From the NCBI GenBank assembly GCA_001599675.1, contig BCHP01000004.1:372001-436000 (forward strand): a stretch of DNA of 64,000 nucleotides, read 5' to 3'. The position numbers and the translations under genes are program-made. This document shows positions 1-10,100 of the stretch, piece after piece. Position 1 is the stretch's first letter, and every line of letters begins with the position of its first letter. This stretch comes from Basipetospora chlamydospora. Taxonomy: Eukaryota > Ascomycota > Sordariomycetes > Microascales. The notes under the pieces were generated by a model that was not told the DNA's origin, ran no database searches, and was given only the letters and a program-made list of their open reading frames with translations.

Positions 1-3000
1 GCCAACCACCTTTGATGTCCAGCGCTGCTTGAACCAGACTTGGACGCGGATACTTAATTCTCAGGGACAGGTTCGGGGGCTTATACGTAGGGTTGGTGGT
101 CTCACTTGTATGTCGAGTTTGTTCCCTCTACCCGCCCGTTGCACGAGAGTCGAGACAGGATATCCGGGACCGCGCGCATATATCAATATATATATCAATA
201 TGATATATGCAATAAGGAACGACGAATAGTCGACGCTTGCCTGCCCCGAATTTGAAAAGAAATGTGATATCCACCTTTCTGCGAATGGTTCCGAGTTATC
301 GCGTTTCCAAGTTTGCCAGGAGAGGGTGTGCGAGGGATGGAGGGGAGGGATGCCAGGTGGTGGGAGCGCGTCCGGGGGGTCAAGGCAGCCTTTGAGGAAG
401 AGCTCGAGAGGCTCCTCCTTTTTCTTTATTTTTTTTGGGCGGAGAGACGTACGATGCCCAAATGGACGTGAGCTGCGAATAATGCCCAGTGTCCTCCACC
501 CGGTCTGGTATTCGACTTCTCTATGGGAGTGGAATCTGTCACCAGGGCGTCTCACGTCTGGAAACCACGGAAAGACGTAGTCTATCTCGCCAGGACGTCA
601 GTCAGTATTTATCAGCTTCTCTTTATATAATAAGCACTTTACACCTTGACCCCTTTTTCACCGTCCTTTTCCATACGCAGATTCCCACCGCCCACAAGAA
701 GGAAAGAAAAACAGAAAGAAAAAAAAAAAGGGAAAAAAAGAATCCAGATCATAGAAAGAAGAATTGCGCCAGCCGCGAATCGAACAAGTGCATTGTTTTC
801 GATGGGAAAATGCGTTGCTGGCTTGCCCTATATAGGTGAACAGGGGCTTTGTGGGAGGTGATGAAGCTATCACCAGAAAGAGTGGGGGCTTGTCAGTAAT
901 TAATTAGTGTGGGGTTGACTGTGGGCCCCCTGATGACATATTATTCTGACAGCTGCGTACGTCTGGTTGAAGGCGTCAGGTGTCTGGCAGTCCTGTCACC
1001 GTGACGGTCATTTCCGCCGAGCCCGATTCCAGTCGCGACGGGATCTTCTCTTCCGTCCAAATCCCGGCGCTGTGAGCATCCCCAAACATCCAAGCATCGA
1101 CTTCCATTTGACATTTGACGATAGGACGACTCTTGTAGTATCGCTGTTCCTTTGGCACAGACACTCAGGTTTCGTGTCCTCCTGCATTTTTTCTCCTTGA
1201 TTCGTACAGGCTCTCCATCCCATCACCGCCTCATCGTCCATGATCCATCATCCGTAATCCATTCCCATTAATATCTAGGCGTCGTCGAAGAGCGGAACAA
1301 GCAAATTCGAAGCAGTACCCTGTCAATCCTCCCGGTCTGCCAATGACGAGACACAAGCAACAGGCGACAAGCTGGCGGCCCTCCTCTCTCTCCCTCAACC
1401 CATTTCACCCCCTCCTTCTCTTCTTTCTCCATCAAGACCTCGTCAATTGACCTCTTCATGCCGGTCCGGCTAATAAAGCAATATACCCAGATTTTCCTCC
1501 CAAATTTCTCCCCAATAAATGTATAGAAGCGGAAAAGAAAAGCACAGGGCGAAGTCGAACCATCATTGGTAGAACCGCGTGAGATGCCCAATATACGAGC
1601 CGTTTCAGGATTAAAGCAAGAAAATCAAGGCAAGCCGAAGGATGAGGCAAGCGAGCGTGTCGATCGGGGTACCCTTGGATCCCCGTCTCGCCTACGGCTT
1701 TCGTGAGCGGCCGCAATGTACCTACCCCATGCCGATCTCCCTATCCCCCCTGGCCCCCCTTTTCCGCCTCCCCCAGGTCAATGAACCGATGAACCACACC
1801 ACCTTTTCTCTTTTTTTTTTCTCCAATTTACCCCAATGAATTAGACCATGGTAGGAAAATAGGAAATAATGAGGGGAAATGAAGAGGGAAGAGGCTTCAT
1901 TCGTGGACCCTTCCGCCGTGTGAGTTGCTTCCCTCCCTCCTCTTCGAGATGCGCCGAAAGCCGAAAGTTCCCTTCTTGGTATTATCTTCGCGATCGGTAC
2001 TGAGCTGCCAGAACTCGGACACGGCGCGCGGTCCGCTGGTAGGCGCTCACAGTAACATCCCGGGGGCCCCGTAGCTGACGTCAACCTCATCCTCTTCCCC
2101 AAGGAGCCTTGGAAGTGCGATCCATGCCCGGGCCCCTCGAAATTGAGCATCCTCCAGAGAAAAGCTGAGTGGTGTCCGGATCCAGAGACCGCACTTCCGC
2201 TCTCCGTCTCAAAACGATCAGAGGAGCCCCATCGTCGTAACTCCCCAGCTTTTCCCCCACGTTGCCCCCGGGGGGGTTCCCGGCAGATGTCGAGCCGGTG
2301 GATATAGCCCGGGGTTCCCGCGATATAGGCTGCCGGGCCACGGGCCACGGGTCACAGGCCACGAGGACCTATCAGCTCGCCTCGGCTCCAGAGTCTTACA
2401 GCCCACCCAGTAGGGAGAGTCGCCGTGTGCCTCGTACTATGCTAAACCTGCGGTTCCTCTGAGGCAGCTGCTGGGCGCAATATCGCCTTTTCATCACCCT
2501 TACTCTATATCCCGGATATTGAGCTCGGGATTGGGCTAGCGGGGTGCATTTTCTGCAAGGGGAAAGACGAGAGGACGAAGGTCGCCCCCCGAATACTCTC
2601 CTCGTCCATTGCATGATCCCTTACGGGATACCGAGGCGTGTAGAAAAGCATTGACTCGTTGGTCTCCCTCAATTCATCGCATGAACCCTGGGAGTAAGTG
2701 GCCCAGCCACGAGCACCCGATGTCCGGAATAACGGGATGGGGTAGACAGTTGGAGAAGACAACCGAGCACCACCCTGTCTGCTGCTCTCTGCCGATCTCC
2801 ATCGATCAACAGATGAAGATCATCTACCCCATGGTTCTGCGTGCTGCCTCGAGTTATTCCACCCAACCCAGACGCCTCGACTAACTGTGGATGCTCCCTC
2901 GTCATATATCTCACTGTTGAATAGGCCCATCGTCGAATCGTAATCGAGTCCTGCAACTTCGGCCCGACGGTCTTCTGAATTCACCTTCATACGAGCAGAT

Positions 3001-3903
3001 GTAATATGTTACCTTCCATATGGAATACTCTCAAGAAATGCCAGATCCATGCCCTGCTCAGTCGATATGGACGTTTCCCCGCACTCTTGTATTCCCCGAA
3101 AGAAAATGTCGCTCGTTTATCCCAATATATATGATTCAACTCACCCCCTTTGCGCCCCGCCATGGGCACGGGTTAAAATCCAACGACCGGCCATTGCGCC
3201 ACGATATACCCTCCCTGACCTTAGGGGTACTATCGGAGAGCCTCCACCGTAGCCACGGAACGTCGTGGCCGAGTGGCCTTCGCTGTTTACGGGCCTCGTT
3301 TCCTTATTGAAAACAGAAGAGTGCTCCGTCTTTCCTACTGTATAGCTGCCACGGCTCGTCCTCGGGGGGTTTCGCGTACCTTACATGTCCAAGCCTCTAT
3401 CGTAGTAGAGTGATGTATCCACCACCGTCGATCTATACTCGGTCATGCGAAGGATAGCGGATGATGCCCCAAATCCCTCAGGCCCCTGCTGGCATCGGTC
3501 TTGATTGGGGGCTTTGTTTCCCGGTCTAACTTGCTCATGCGCGGACATACCTTACCGTAGGTACCGTAGTTGGACCACTGTTGGGCCTCTCCCCCTTTCT
3601 ATCGGAACCGTGATTCCAAGGTCACGGCATCCCATCGACCTCATCAACATAGATTGGATCGTAGAATGCGCCTAGATGACAGGGGCCCGGGTAACGGAAC
3701 AGGCGAACCCGTCACCCATCTCCCTGTCCTCCCCATGGATATAAAGGACAGGCCCCGGTACATCTACTTCCCATCATCTCCCACCTCCTCACCTTCTCAA
3801 GCAGGCCAATCTCCGAAGCACACCAGTCCTCAGTCTCGCATCATCTGGAACATCCTAACCCTCCTTCCTTCACAAGAAAAAGAAGAAAAAAAGACTCGCA
3901 ACA
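1..3903. other. intergenic region, no supported gene
   Basis: I see no reading frame with conserved protein character, splice logic or codon bias in this stretch. It holds an AT-rich patch (about 178-210), purine-rich tracts near 690-740, and a promoter-like TATA-rich stretch near 621-635 followed by an A-rich leader, but no convincing start codon and ORF after it. The last ~170 bases are the promoter and 5' leader of the GH6 gene. An open frame on the minus strand at 1722-2348 has low-complexity, arginine/glycine-rich composition and is not credible as a gene. Confidence 0.6.
3740..3747 (+). promoter_or_regulatory. TATA box of the GH6 cellulase gene
   Basis: TATAAAGG lies about 157 bases upstream of the start codon at 3904. 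The leader between them is pyrimidine-rich (CT/TC stretches) and ends in an A-rich segment just before an ACAATG start context, as is common for strongly expressed secreted-enzyme genes of filamentous fungi. The transcription start itself is not visible. Confidence 0.6.
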
Positions 3904-5532
3904 ATGAAGGTCACCGCTGCCGCCCTCGCCGCCCTCGCGGCCACCGCTGCTGCCACCCCCGCCAGCCGTCGCCAGGATGCTGGTGGGTGCGACGCCCCCG
4001 TCACCCTCGACGCCAGCACCAACGTGTGGAAGGACTACAAGCTCCACGCCAACAACTTCTACCGCTCCGAGATCGAGGAGGCTGCCGCCGGGGTGTCCGA
4101 TGCCGCGTTGAAGGAGAAGATGCTCAAGGTCGCCGACATTGGCACCTTCGTCTGGGTGTAAGTGGTCTCGTCCTGTGTATGGCTTGTTGTTCTTGGGCAG
4201 AAGAAAGTGTCGAGAAAAAAGAGGGACGATGAGGATGGGGAAAGGTCTTGGAAATCGCAAGGGGGACAAGCTTCGTGGCTCATGGCTGACTCTCATGAAT
4301 AGTGACACCCGTGCCGCCCTTGAGCGTCTCAAGACCGCCGTCGAGGGCGTTCCCTGCGACGAGATCCTCGGTGTCGTCGTCTACGATCTTCCCGGCCGTG
4401 ACTGCGCCGCCAAGGCCTCCAACGGTGAGCTGAAGGTTGGCGAGATCGACATCTACAAGAAGGACTTCATCGACCGTGAGTAACTCCTCCCCTCCGTGCC
4501 GGGAAAAGAAAAGGGTGGATTGAGACTGACACTGTCCCAGCCATCGTCGAGATCCTCAAGAGCAAGCCCAACACGGCTTTCGCCCTCGTCATCGAGCCCG
4601 ATTCGCTCCCCAACCTCATCACCAACATCGACCTCGACACCTGCCAGGACTCCGCCGCCGGCTACCGTGACGGTGTTGCTTACGCCATCAGCGAGCTCAA
4701 CCTCCCCAACGTCGTCATGTACATGGATGCTGGCCACGGCGGCTGGCTCGGCTGGGACGACAACCTCGAGCCCGGCGCCGAGGAGCTCGCGTCCGTCTAC
4801 AAGGCCGCCGGCAGCCCCTCGCAGTTCCGCGGTATCGCCACCAACGTCGCCGGCTGGAACGCCTGGGACCTGAGCCCCGGCGAGTTCGCCGACGCCACCG
4901 ACGCCGAGTGGAACAAGTGCCAGAACGAGAAGATCTTCGTCGAGACTTTCGGTGCCGCGCTCAAGTCCGCTGGCATGCCCAACCACGCCATCGTCGATAC
5001 CGGCCGTAACGGTGTCCAGGGTCTCCGTGAGGAGTGGGGCAGTAAGTTCATTCCGCTTTCCTCTTTGCTCTTTCCCTCGTTCCCTCGTTCCGCTTGTCGA
5101 AAGCTTTCCGACACTTTTCTTTTTTCCCTACCACTTTTCTTGCCTTCCCCAACACCATAGCCGTTCACAACACAAAAGATTTCTTTTTCCCATTCGGCCG
5201 CCCCCTTTTCCCAGATCGCCATTACAACCCTCCCGATCAAAGAAATCGTTTCCTCGCGAGAAACAAGCTGACAGCATCCCCGCAAAGACTGGTGCAACGT
5301 CGACGGCGCAGGCTTCGGAATCAGGCCCTCCGCGGACACTGGTTCCGAGCTCGCTGATGCGTTCGTCTGGGTCAAGCCCGGCGGTGAGTCCGACGGAACC
5401 AGCGACTCGTCCGCCGTGCGGTACGACTCCTTCTGTGGCAAGCCCGATGCCTTCCAGCCCTCGCCCGAGGCCGGTTTCTGGCACCAGGACTACTTTGAGA
5501 TGCTCATCAAGAACGCCAAGCCCGCTTTCTAA
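3904..5532 (+). CDS. secreted glycoside hydrolase family 6 cellulase (cellobiohydrolase/endoglucanase), no CBM1
   Basis: Four exons: 3904-4157, 4303-4475, 4541-5041 and 5288-5532, joining in phase to a 390-residue protein. Residues 1-~18 are an alanine-rich signal peptide. The GH6 catalytic barrel follows almost at once. The catalytic acid motif YDLPGRDCA puts the acid at Asp118, and LVIEPDSL puts the second conserved aspartate at Asp163. The MDAGHGGWLGW segment and the C-terminal NWCNVDGAGFG...WVKPGGESDG region are also typical of the family. There is no N-terminal cellulose-binding module or Ser/Thr/Pro linker, unlike Trichoderma Cel6A, so it resembles the catalytic-domain-only GH6 paralogs. 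It should hydrolyse beta-1,4-glucan from the non-reducing end outside the cell. Whether it acts as exo- or endo-enzyme cannot be decided from sequence alone. It has its own TATA box and stands alone, with no co-oriented neighbour close by. Confidence 0.93.
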
Positions 5533-6196
5533 AGCAAAGTCTCCATCCCCTCCGATCCCACTAGGGGGAGTGCACCCACCACTTGCGGCGACATTTTCCC
5601 AGCAGGAACGTGTGCGCGGAAGCGAGATCTGGGGACTCCTGACAAGCGCCTGGATCAAAAGAGCTGAAAAATCGGCTAGAAGGCGCTTGCAAAGTGGCCA
5701 AAAGATGGTTGTGCTCCTCTTCCTGAGCCCCTTTTTCTTCAGGGGGAGGACTGCGGTTGGTGTTTAGTCAGCATTTCTTGTACATGTATACACCATCTTC
5801 ATGAATATACTTACTTTCCTTTCTTCCAACTTCATATTCAGCTCAGTTCTCCCCGTATTGCATTGTGATATGTCTTGGTGCGGTTGGGAAAAACATTGTG
5901 CTCATCTTGAACCCGACTTATACGATCAAGCTCCTTCCATTTCCCATGATTGGCGTGGCTGGAAGGTGGTTCGCGCCACCTTGTGGCTTAGTAACACACG
6001 ACCGCCACTTCTTGTGGTTCCGCCAGCAAATCCAATTTCAAACAAATTCCAAGACGGGGAAAATATTAGTGTTTCCTGTTCGTTTGGGCAAATCTAGCCA
6101 TCAAAGATCGGTTGAAAGACATGAAAAAGGCCTGAGGGACTACTCCGTATCTGTTTTCCTTTCGCTCTCGATGCAACAGACCAGGGCTGATGGTCG
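5533..6196. other. 3' flank of GH6 and left flank of the transposon
   Basis: This is the 3' untranslated and intergenic sequence after the GH6 stop codon. No gene is seen. It ends with the 10-bp sequence CTGATGGTCG (6187-6196), the left copy of the target-site duplication of the neighbouring inverted-repeat element. Confidence 0.6.
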
Positions 6197-6269
6197 GGCG
6201 CCCAATAGGTCCGCACCCGGATGCGGATTTAAAATTGCCGCACCCGGGTGCGGCAATTATGTAAGCATC
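6197..6269 (+). repeat. left terminal inverted repeat of the transposon
   Basis: A 73-bp repeat that is the reverse complement of 6651-6723 with two mismatches. It contains a GC-rich self-complementary core, so each end could fold back on itself as well as pair with the other end. Confidence 0.85.
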
Positions 6270-6650
6270 GCCCAATACCAGGAGTCCAATAGGTGGGCGC
6301 CCGGGCGCCCAATTATGTAAGCCTCGCTCAATGCTAGGTACCAAAACCGCACCTTGGTGATGACCTCACGAGAAGGCTTCTGTGAGATGGAGGCACGTTT
6401 CGTGATGCACGTCTCTTTAAAATGATTCGATTGATAATGCATAAGGAGGGAAAACCATGACTGTGCAGGATTTTCCCGTCTACAGGTAAAAATAGATGAG
6501 AAACGGAAGCCTCGGCACCCTGTCGGTTTAGTCGAGGTTATGACTCTATACAGTGTCGTCCCCACCCTAAAAACCCTCTTGTCCAACACACCCCCCAGAT
6601 GAAGCCATTCAGACATGTATGCTTAAAAGGGGGCCACGCGACGCGTTGGT

Positions 6651-6723
6651 GATGCTTACATAACTGCCGCACCCGGGCGCGGCAATTTTAAATCCGCATC
6701 CGGGTGCGGACCTATTGGGCGCC
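6651..6723 (-). repeat. right terminal inverted repeat of the transposon
   Basis: A 73-bp repeat pairing with 6197-6269. The right-hand target-site duplication (6724-6733) follows directly after it. Confidence 0.85.
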
Positions 6724-7130
6724 CTGATGGTCGTGCTGGCTTAGTAATTGTATCTCCCGCCCTCCATCTAAGATTACGTAATCATGCCTCTGCGTCTCTG
6801 TTCCCTACGGAGTCGAGTAGTATTAATGTGAGTCTTCGCCGTGCCAAGCGGGGTGCCGGTGGAGGGTGGGGCACCAGCCCAATGAGCCATTCTGACGCTC
6901 CACCAAAAATTGACAACGACAAACGCCGACCGCAACCCGCAACCCGCAACCTGGTCCCTGGTCCAACCGAAGAAAGCTGGTCCATGTGTGTCTGCCTCCA
7001 AGTCAACGTAGTGTCTTCGACGACACTCGCCCCGATGCTCATACCTAACACCGATTAACACCTATCGTACATACACATCACACCTTGGAGACCTTCCGAC
7101 TGTCCTTCTGAAGACAGGGTCTCGCCCAAC
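6724..7130. other. 5' flank of GCN1
   Basis: The stretch between the transposon and the GCN1 start codon presumably holds the GCN1 promoter. No TATA box or ORF stands out. It includes a short tandem of CGCAACC units around 6935-6950. Confidence 0.5.
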
Positions 7131-10100
7131 ATGGCCGAATCCGCGACCAATGGCTCGCCGGCCTTGGACATGTCCGCGGTGCGGACGGCCCTGATGTCCT
7201 CATCTACCTCGACTAGAAACGCTCAGCTACGGACAATTGACGAGAGGATAGCCCAAAAAGGTGTGACCACGTCTCCAGCTGCTAGAATGCATTCAATCGC
7301 TACCGTGGCTGCTCCCTTGCCTTGCCGTACTCACTGGAGACCCCACCAGCGGGGGATCGCCTCATGGAACACCTCGCTAACAGCTACCCTACTCTGACAG
7401 ACCTCGACTCATCTGCAGTATCAGCACTGCTAAATATTCTCTTCTGGACCCATAGCTCCTACCAGGACCGCCAGTCTCGACGTGCCGTACAGGACTGTCT
7501 CGTTTCGATCCTCTCCAACGGCCTCGACCCCGACCTCTTCGCGCCCTTCGTCGCCTCCCTAGCCGAGGAGTCCCAAAGACCCGGCATCGCCCCAGCAATC
7601 GCTTTCGTCCTGGTCGAATGGTGCAGCCTCCTTACCCAGCACCTCGCCGAAACCCCCCAGTGGGCCCGGTTCGGCTCCCAGATCGTCCAAAGCCATGCTC
7701 TCGTGCTGGAAAGGTGCCTGGGCCCCTCCGCGAAGCCGGGAATCTCCCACTCCGCCACAGTCATTACCCGCCGTGGTCTACGGAAGCTCTTCTTTGAAGG
7801 CAGCCGCGGGGAGCAGGCCGTCAAGGCGGCTGTGACTCTGCTGGCTTCCAAGGGGAGCCAGCCTACGTCCAGGAACGCGCCTTTCCTGGGAGTCATTGCT
7901 GGGGTGACGTCGCGGATACCCTCAGCCAAGCCAGTGCTGGAAAGCCTCAAGGGACAATACTTCGCCTTCTACGCCAGGGAGATCATAAACTCCCGAACCT
8001 CGGTGCCCAAGCCAGTTGCCGCCGCGTTCCTCGACTTCTTCCATGACTATTCCTCCCTCGCCGAGTTCCAGGCTGAGATTGTTCCGGCGCTTGAGAAGGG
8101 CCTACTGCGCGCGCCCGAGGTCGTCCTCTGCGACGTCTTGGTACCGTTGGTAAAGTCGCTGCCGAAATCGTACGATCTCTCCGAGATTCTGGCCAAGAAC
8201 CTGCTGAAGCCCATCGTGTCCAACACCAAGTCCTCCAACCCTGCCATCCGGGCCGGTGTCGCGGCCTCCTTCTCTGCCATCTGCGCCAAGACTAAACCCT
8301 CGGCGCTTTTGGACCAGGCCGTCGATGAGATCCTGACGCCCCTCAAGTCTGGCAAGCTGACGTCTGTAGACCAGAGGCTCCTACACGCCCAGCTGCTGGA
8401 GAAGGCCCCGCTCTCCGATGCCAAGGTTGAGCAGGCAGCCCTGGCGCTCGCCACGGTCGCGGCGAAGGAGGGTAATGAGGCTTGTCTCCAGGCGGAGACT
8501 TCTACTCTTCTCAACTGCGCCCTGCGCCTCGGCTTGAACCTGCCGAAGCCCGTGTTGGACGCGTTTACCAAGGGCCTGGCGGATAAGAAGATGCCGTCGC
8601 GGAAGATATGGGTTTTGAGGACAGGCCAGGTGCTGATCGCCGGCCTCGAGGATGCGGCCCTCGCAAAGGCGCTCCCTCAATTCGCCGAGGCGACCCTTCC
8701 GAAGCTCCTGGACTCCTACAACGAACTTCTCACAAACCCCCTCACAGCTGCGCAGAACGGCCTCATCGTATGCGGCTATGTCATCTGTGCTGTTACGCCG
8801 TCACTCGAAGCGTACTCCGGAAACGCAGCGATCAAGACTGTTCTCTCCAAGGTCTCACTCCCCAAGCAATGCCTTTCGGTGGAGCCCAAGCCCTCGTTCC
8901 TCCTTAACCCCCGCATATACAGCAAGTTGACCACGGATGAAGACTTCCGCTGGTTTGGCCGTGCGCTGCTCGCTGTTCCGGACAATCTCAGACAGGCCAT
9001 GGCTCCCGCCGCCGCGGTTGCCTGGGCCGAGGGTCTCATCTTCCTCACCACCTCTTCCAGCATCGATCCTAGGGTCGCCGTTGATGTACGAGAGCGCGCG
9101 TCTGCCATTTACGCGAGCGCCCCCGGCTCCGTATCCGAGCTCATCATCACCGGCCTCTGGAACTGGCTACAGAGCATTGAGTCGGGAGACAAGGAGAGTG
9201 CCGCTATCATCTCCAAGTCTGAAAACGATGCGCTGTTCCCCCTGCTAAGGTCTCTATGTCTGAACCCCGAAGGCATCAAGAAGCTTGGCCACGAAGCGGA
9301 CTTGGAACAGCTGGATAACCAGCTGTGCTCACTTGTCGTGCTCAGCCGGCCAGAGTTGGTTCGTGGCGCAGGCTGGATCGACCTATGTCTCAAGGCTGAG
9401 AGGGACCCTGGCACTCTCGCGAGGAGCCATGAGGATCAACTTATCAACCAGATTCAATCTGCTACTTCTACTGATCAAGAGGTACTATTCCACCCAGATT
9501 ATAGATGCTTTATCTGAAGGATATTGGGCTGACTTCTGCTTCATTAACAGTCCAAGAGGATTAGACAAGCTGCTTGCAAGGCCGCCGCCGAGTTGGCGTT
9601 CGTCTCCCCTGAGACCATGACGCCTCGTATCGTCTCGCTAATAAGCGAGGACTTGGACCCGGCTCAGCTGCAAGGTGTCGGCCCCGTCGAGGCCGCCATC
9701 TACAAGACCCCCGAGGGCACCGCGTTCGTGGATGTCCTCGCCGCCAAGTCCAAGAAGACGGTGCCCGACAAGAACGCCAAGGACTATGAGATCATGAAGT
9801 GGGAGGAGGAGCTTCGCTCGCAGCTCGCAGCGAAGAAGGGCCAGCAGAAGAAGCTGACCGCCGACGAGACGTCCAAGGTTAACGCCCAGCTCAAGAAGGA
9901 GGCCGGTATTCGTGAGTCCATCCGCGCCAAGGTCGCCAAGCTGGACCGCGGCATCGGTGTCGTACAGAGCCTGGCGACAGGCCCCCCTACTGAGGATATA
10001 TTGTGGCTACATACGGCGGTCAAGTCGTTACTTGCGGCCATTGACGCCGGCGTCGGACTGATTACTGGGGATGCTGCCCCCAAGGCCTTCATCTCGTGCT

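Larger units (their letters stand above)
6187..6733. mobile_element. non-autonomous inverted-repeat DNA transposon (MITE-like, probably Mutator-type)
   Basis: The element spans 6197-6723 (527 bp). Terminal inverted repeats of 73 bp (6197-6269 and 6651-6723) match at 71 of 73 positions, and both differences are A/G transitions. The termini are GGCGCCCAATAGGTCC and its complement. The element is flanked on both sides by the same 10-bp direct repeat CTGATGGTCG (6187-6196 and 6724-6733). No transposase frame is present inside. Each TIR contains nested near-palindromes of the type GCACCCGGGTGCGG, and the left end carries a second partial copy of its inner part (CAATTATGTAAGC at about 6254 and again at about 6309). 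A target duplication of 9-11 bp with long TIRs is the known signature of Mutator-like elements, while hAT elements make 8 bp. The family assignment is inference. The element sits about 400 bp upstream of the GCN1 start. Confidence 0.85.

Noticed and set aside
760..840. B-box-like TGTTCGATTCGCGG on the minus strand with a GGCGCA end
   Set aside because: No matching 5' acceptor strand or A-box upstream, and the T-stem does not pair.
1722..2348. 208-codon minus-strand frame in the left intergenic region
   Set aside because: Low-complexity Gly/Arg/Ser content, no conserved blocks, and overlapping open frames in other phases of the same strand.
3140..3330. tRNA-like A-box (GTGGCCGAGTGG at about 3266) and a TGGCGCAATGG on the minus strand near 3190-3202
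   Set aside because: No B-box at suitable distance and no pairing acceptor stem for either. Chance matches or very old relics.
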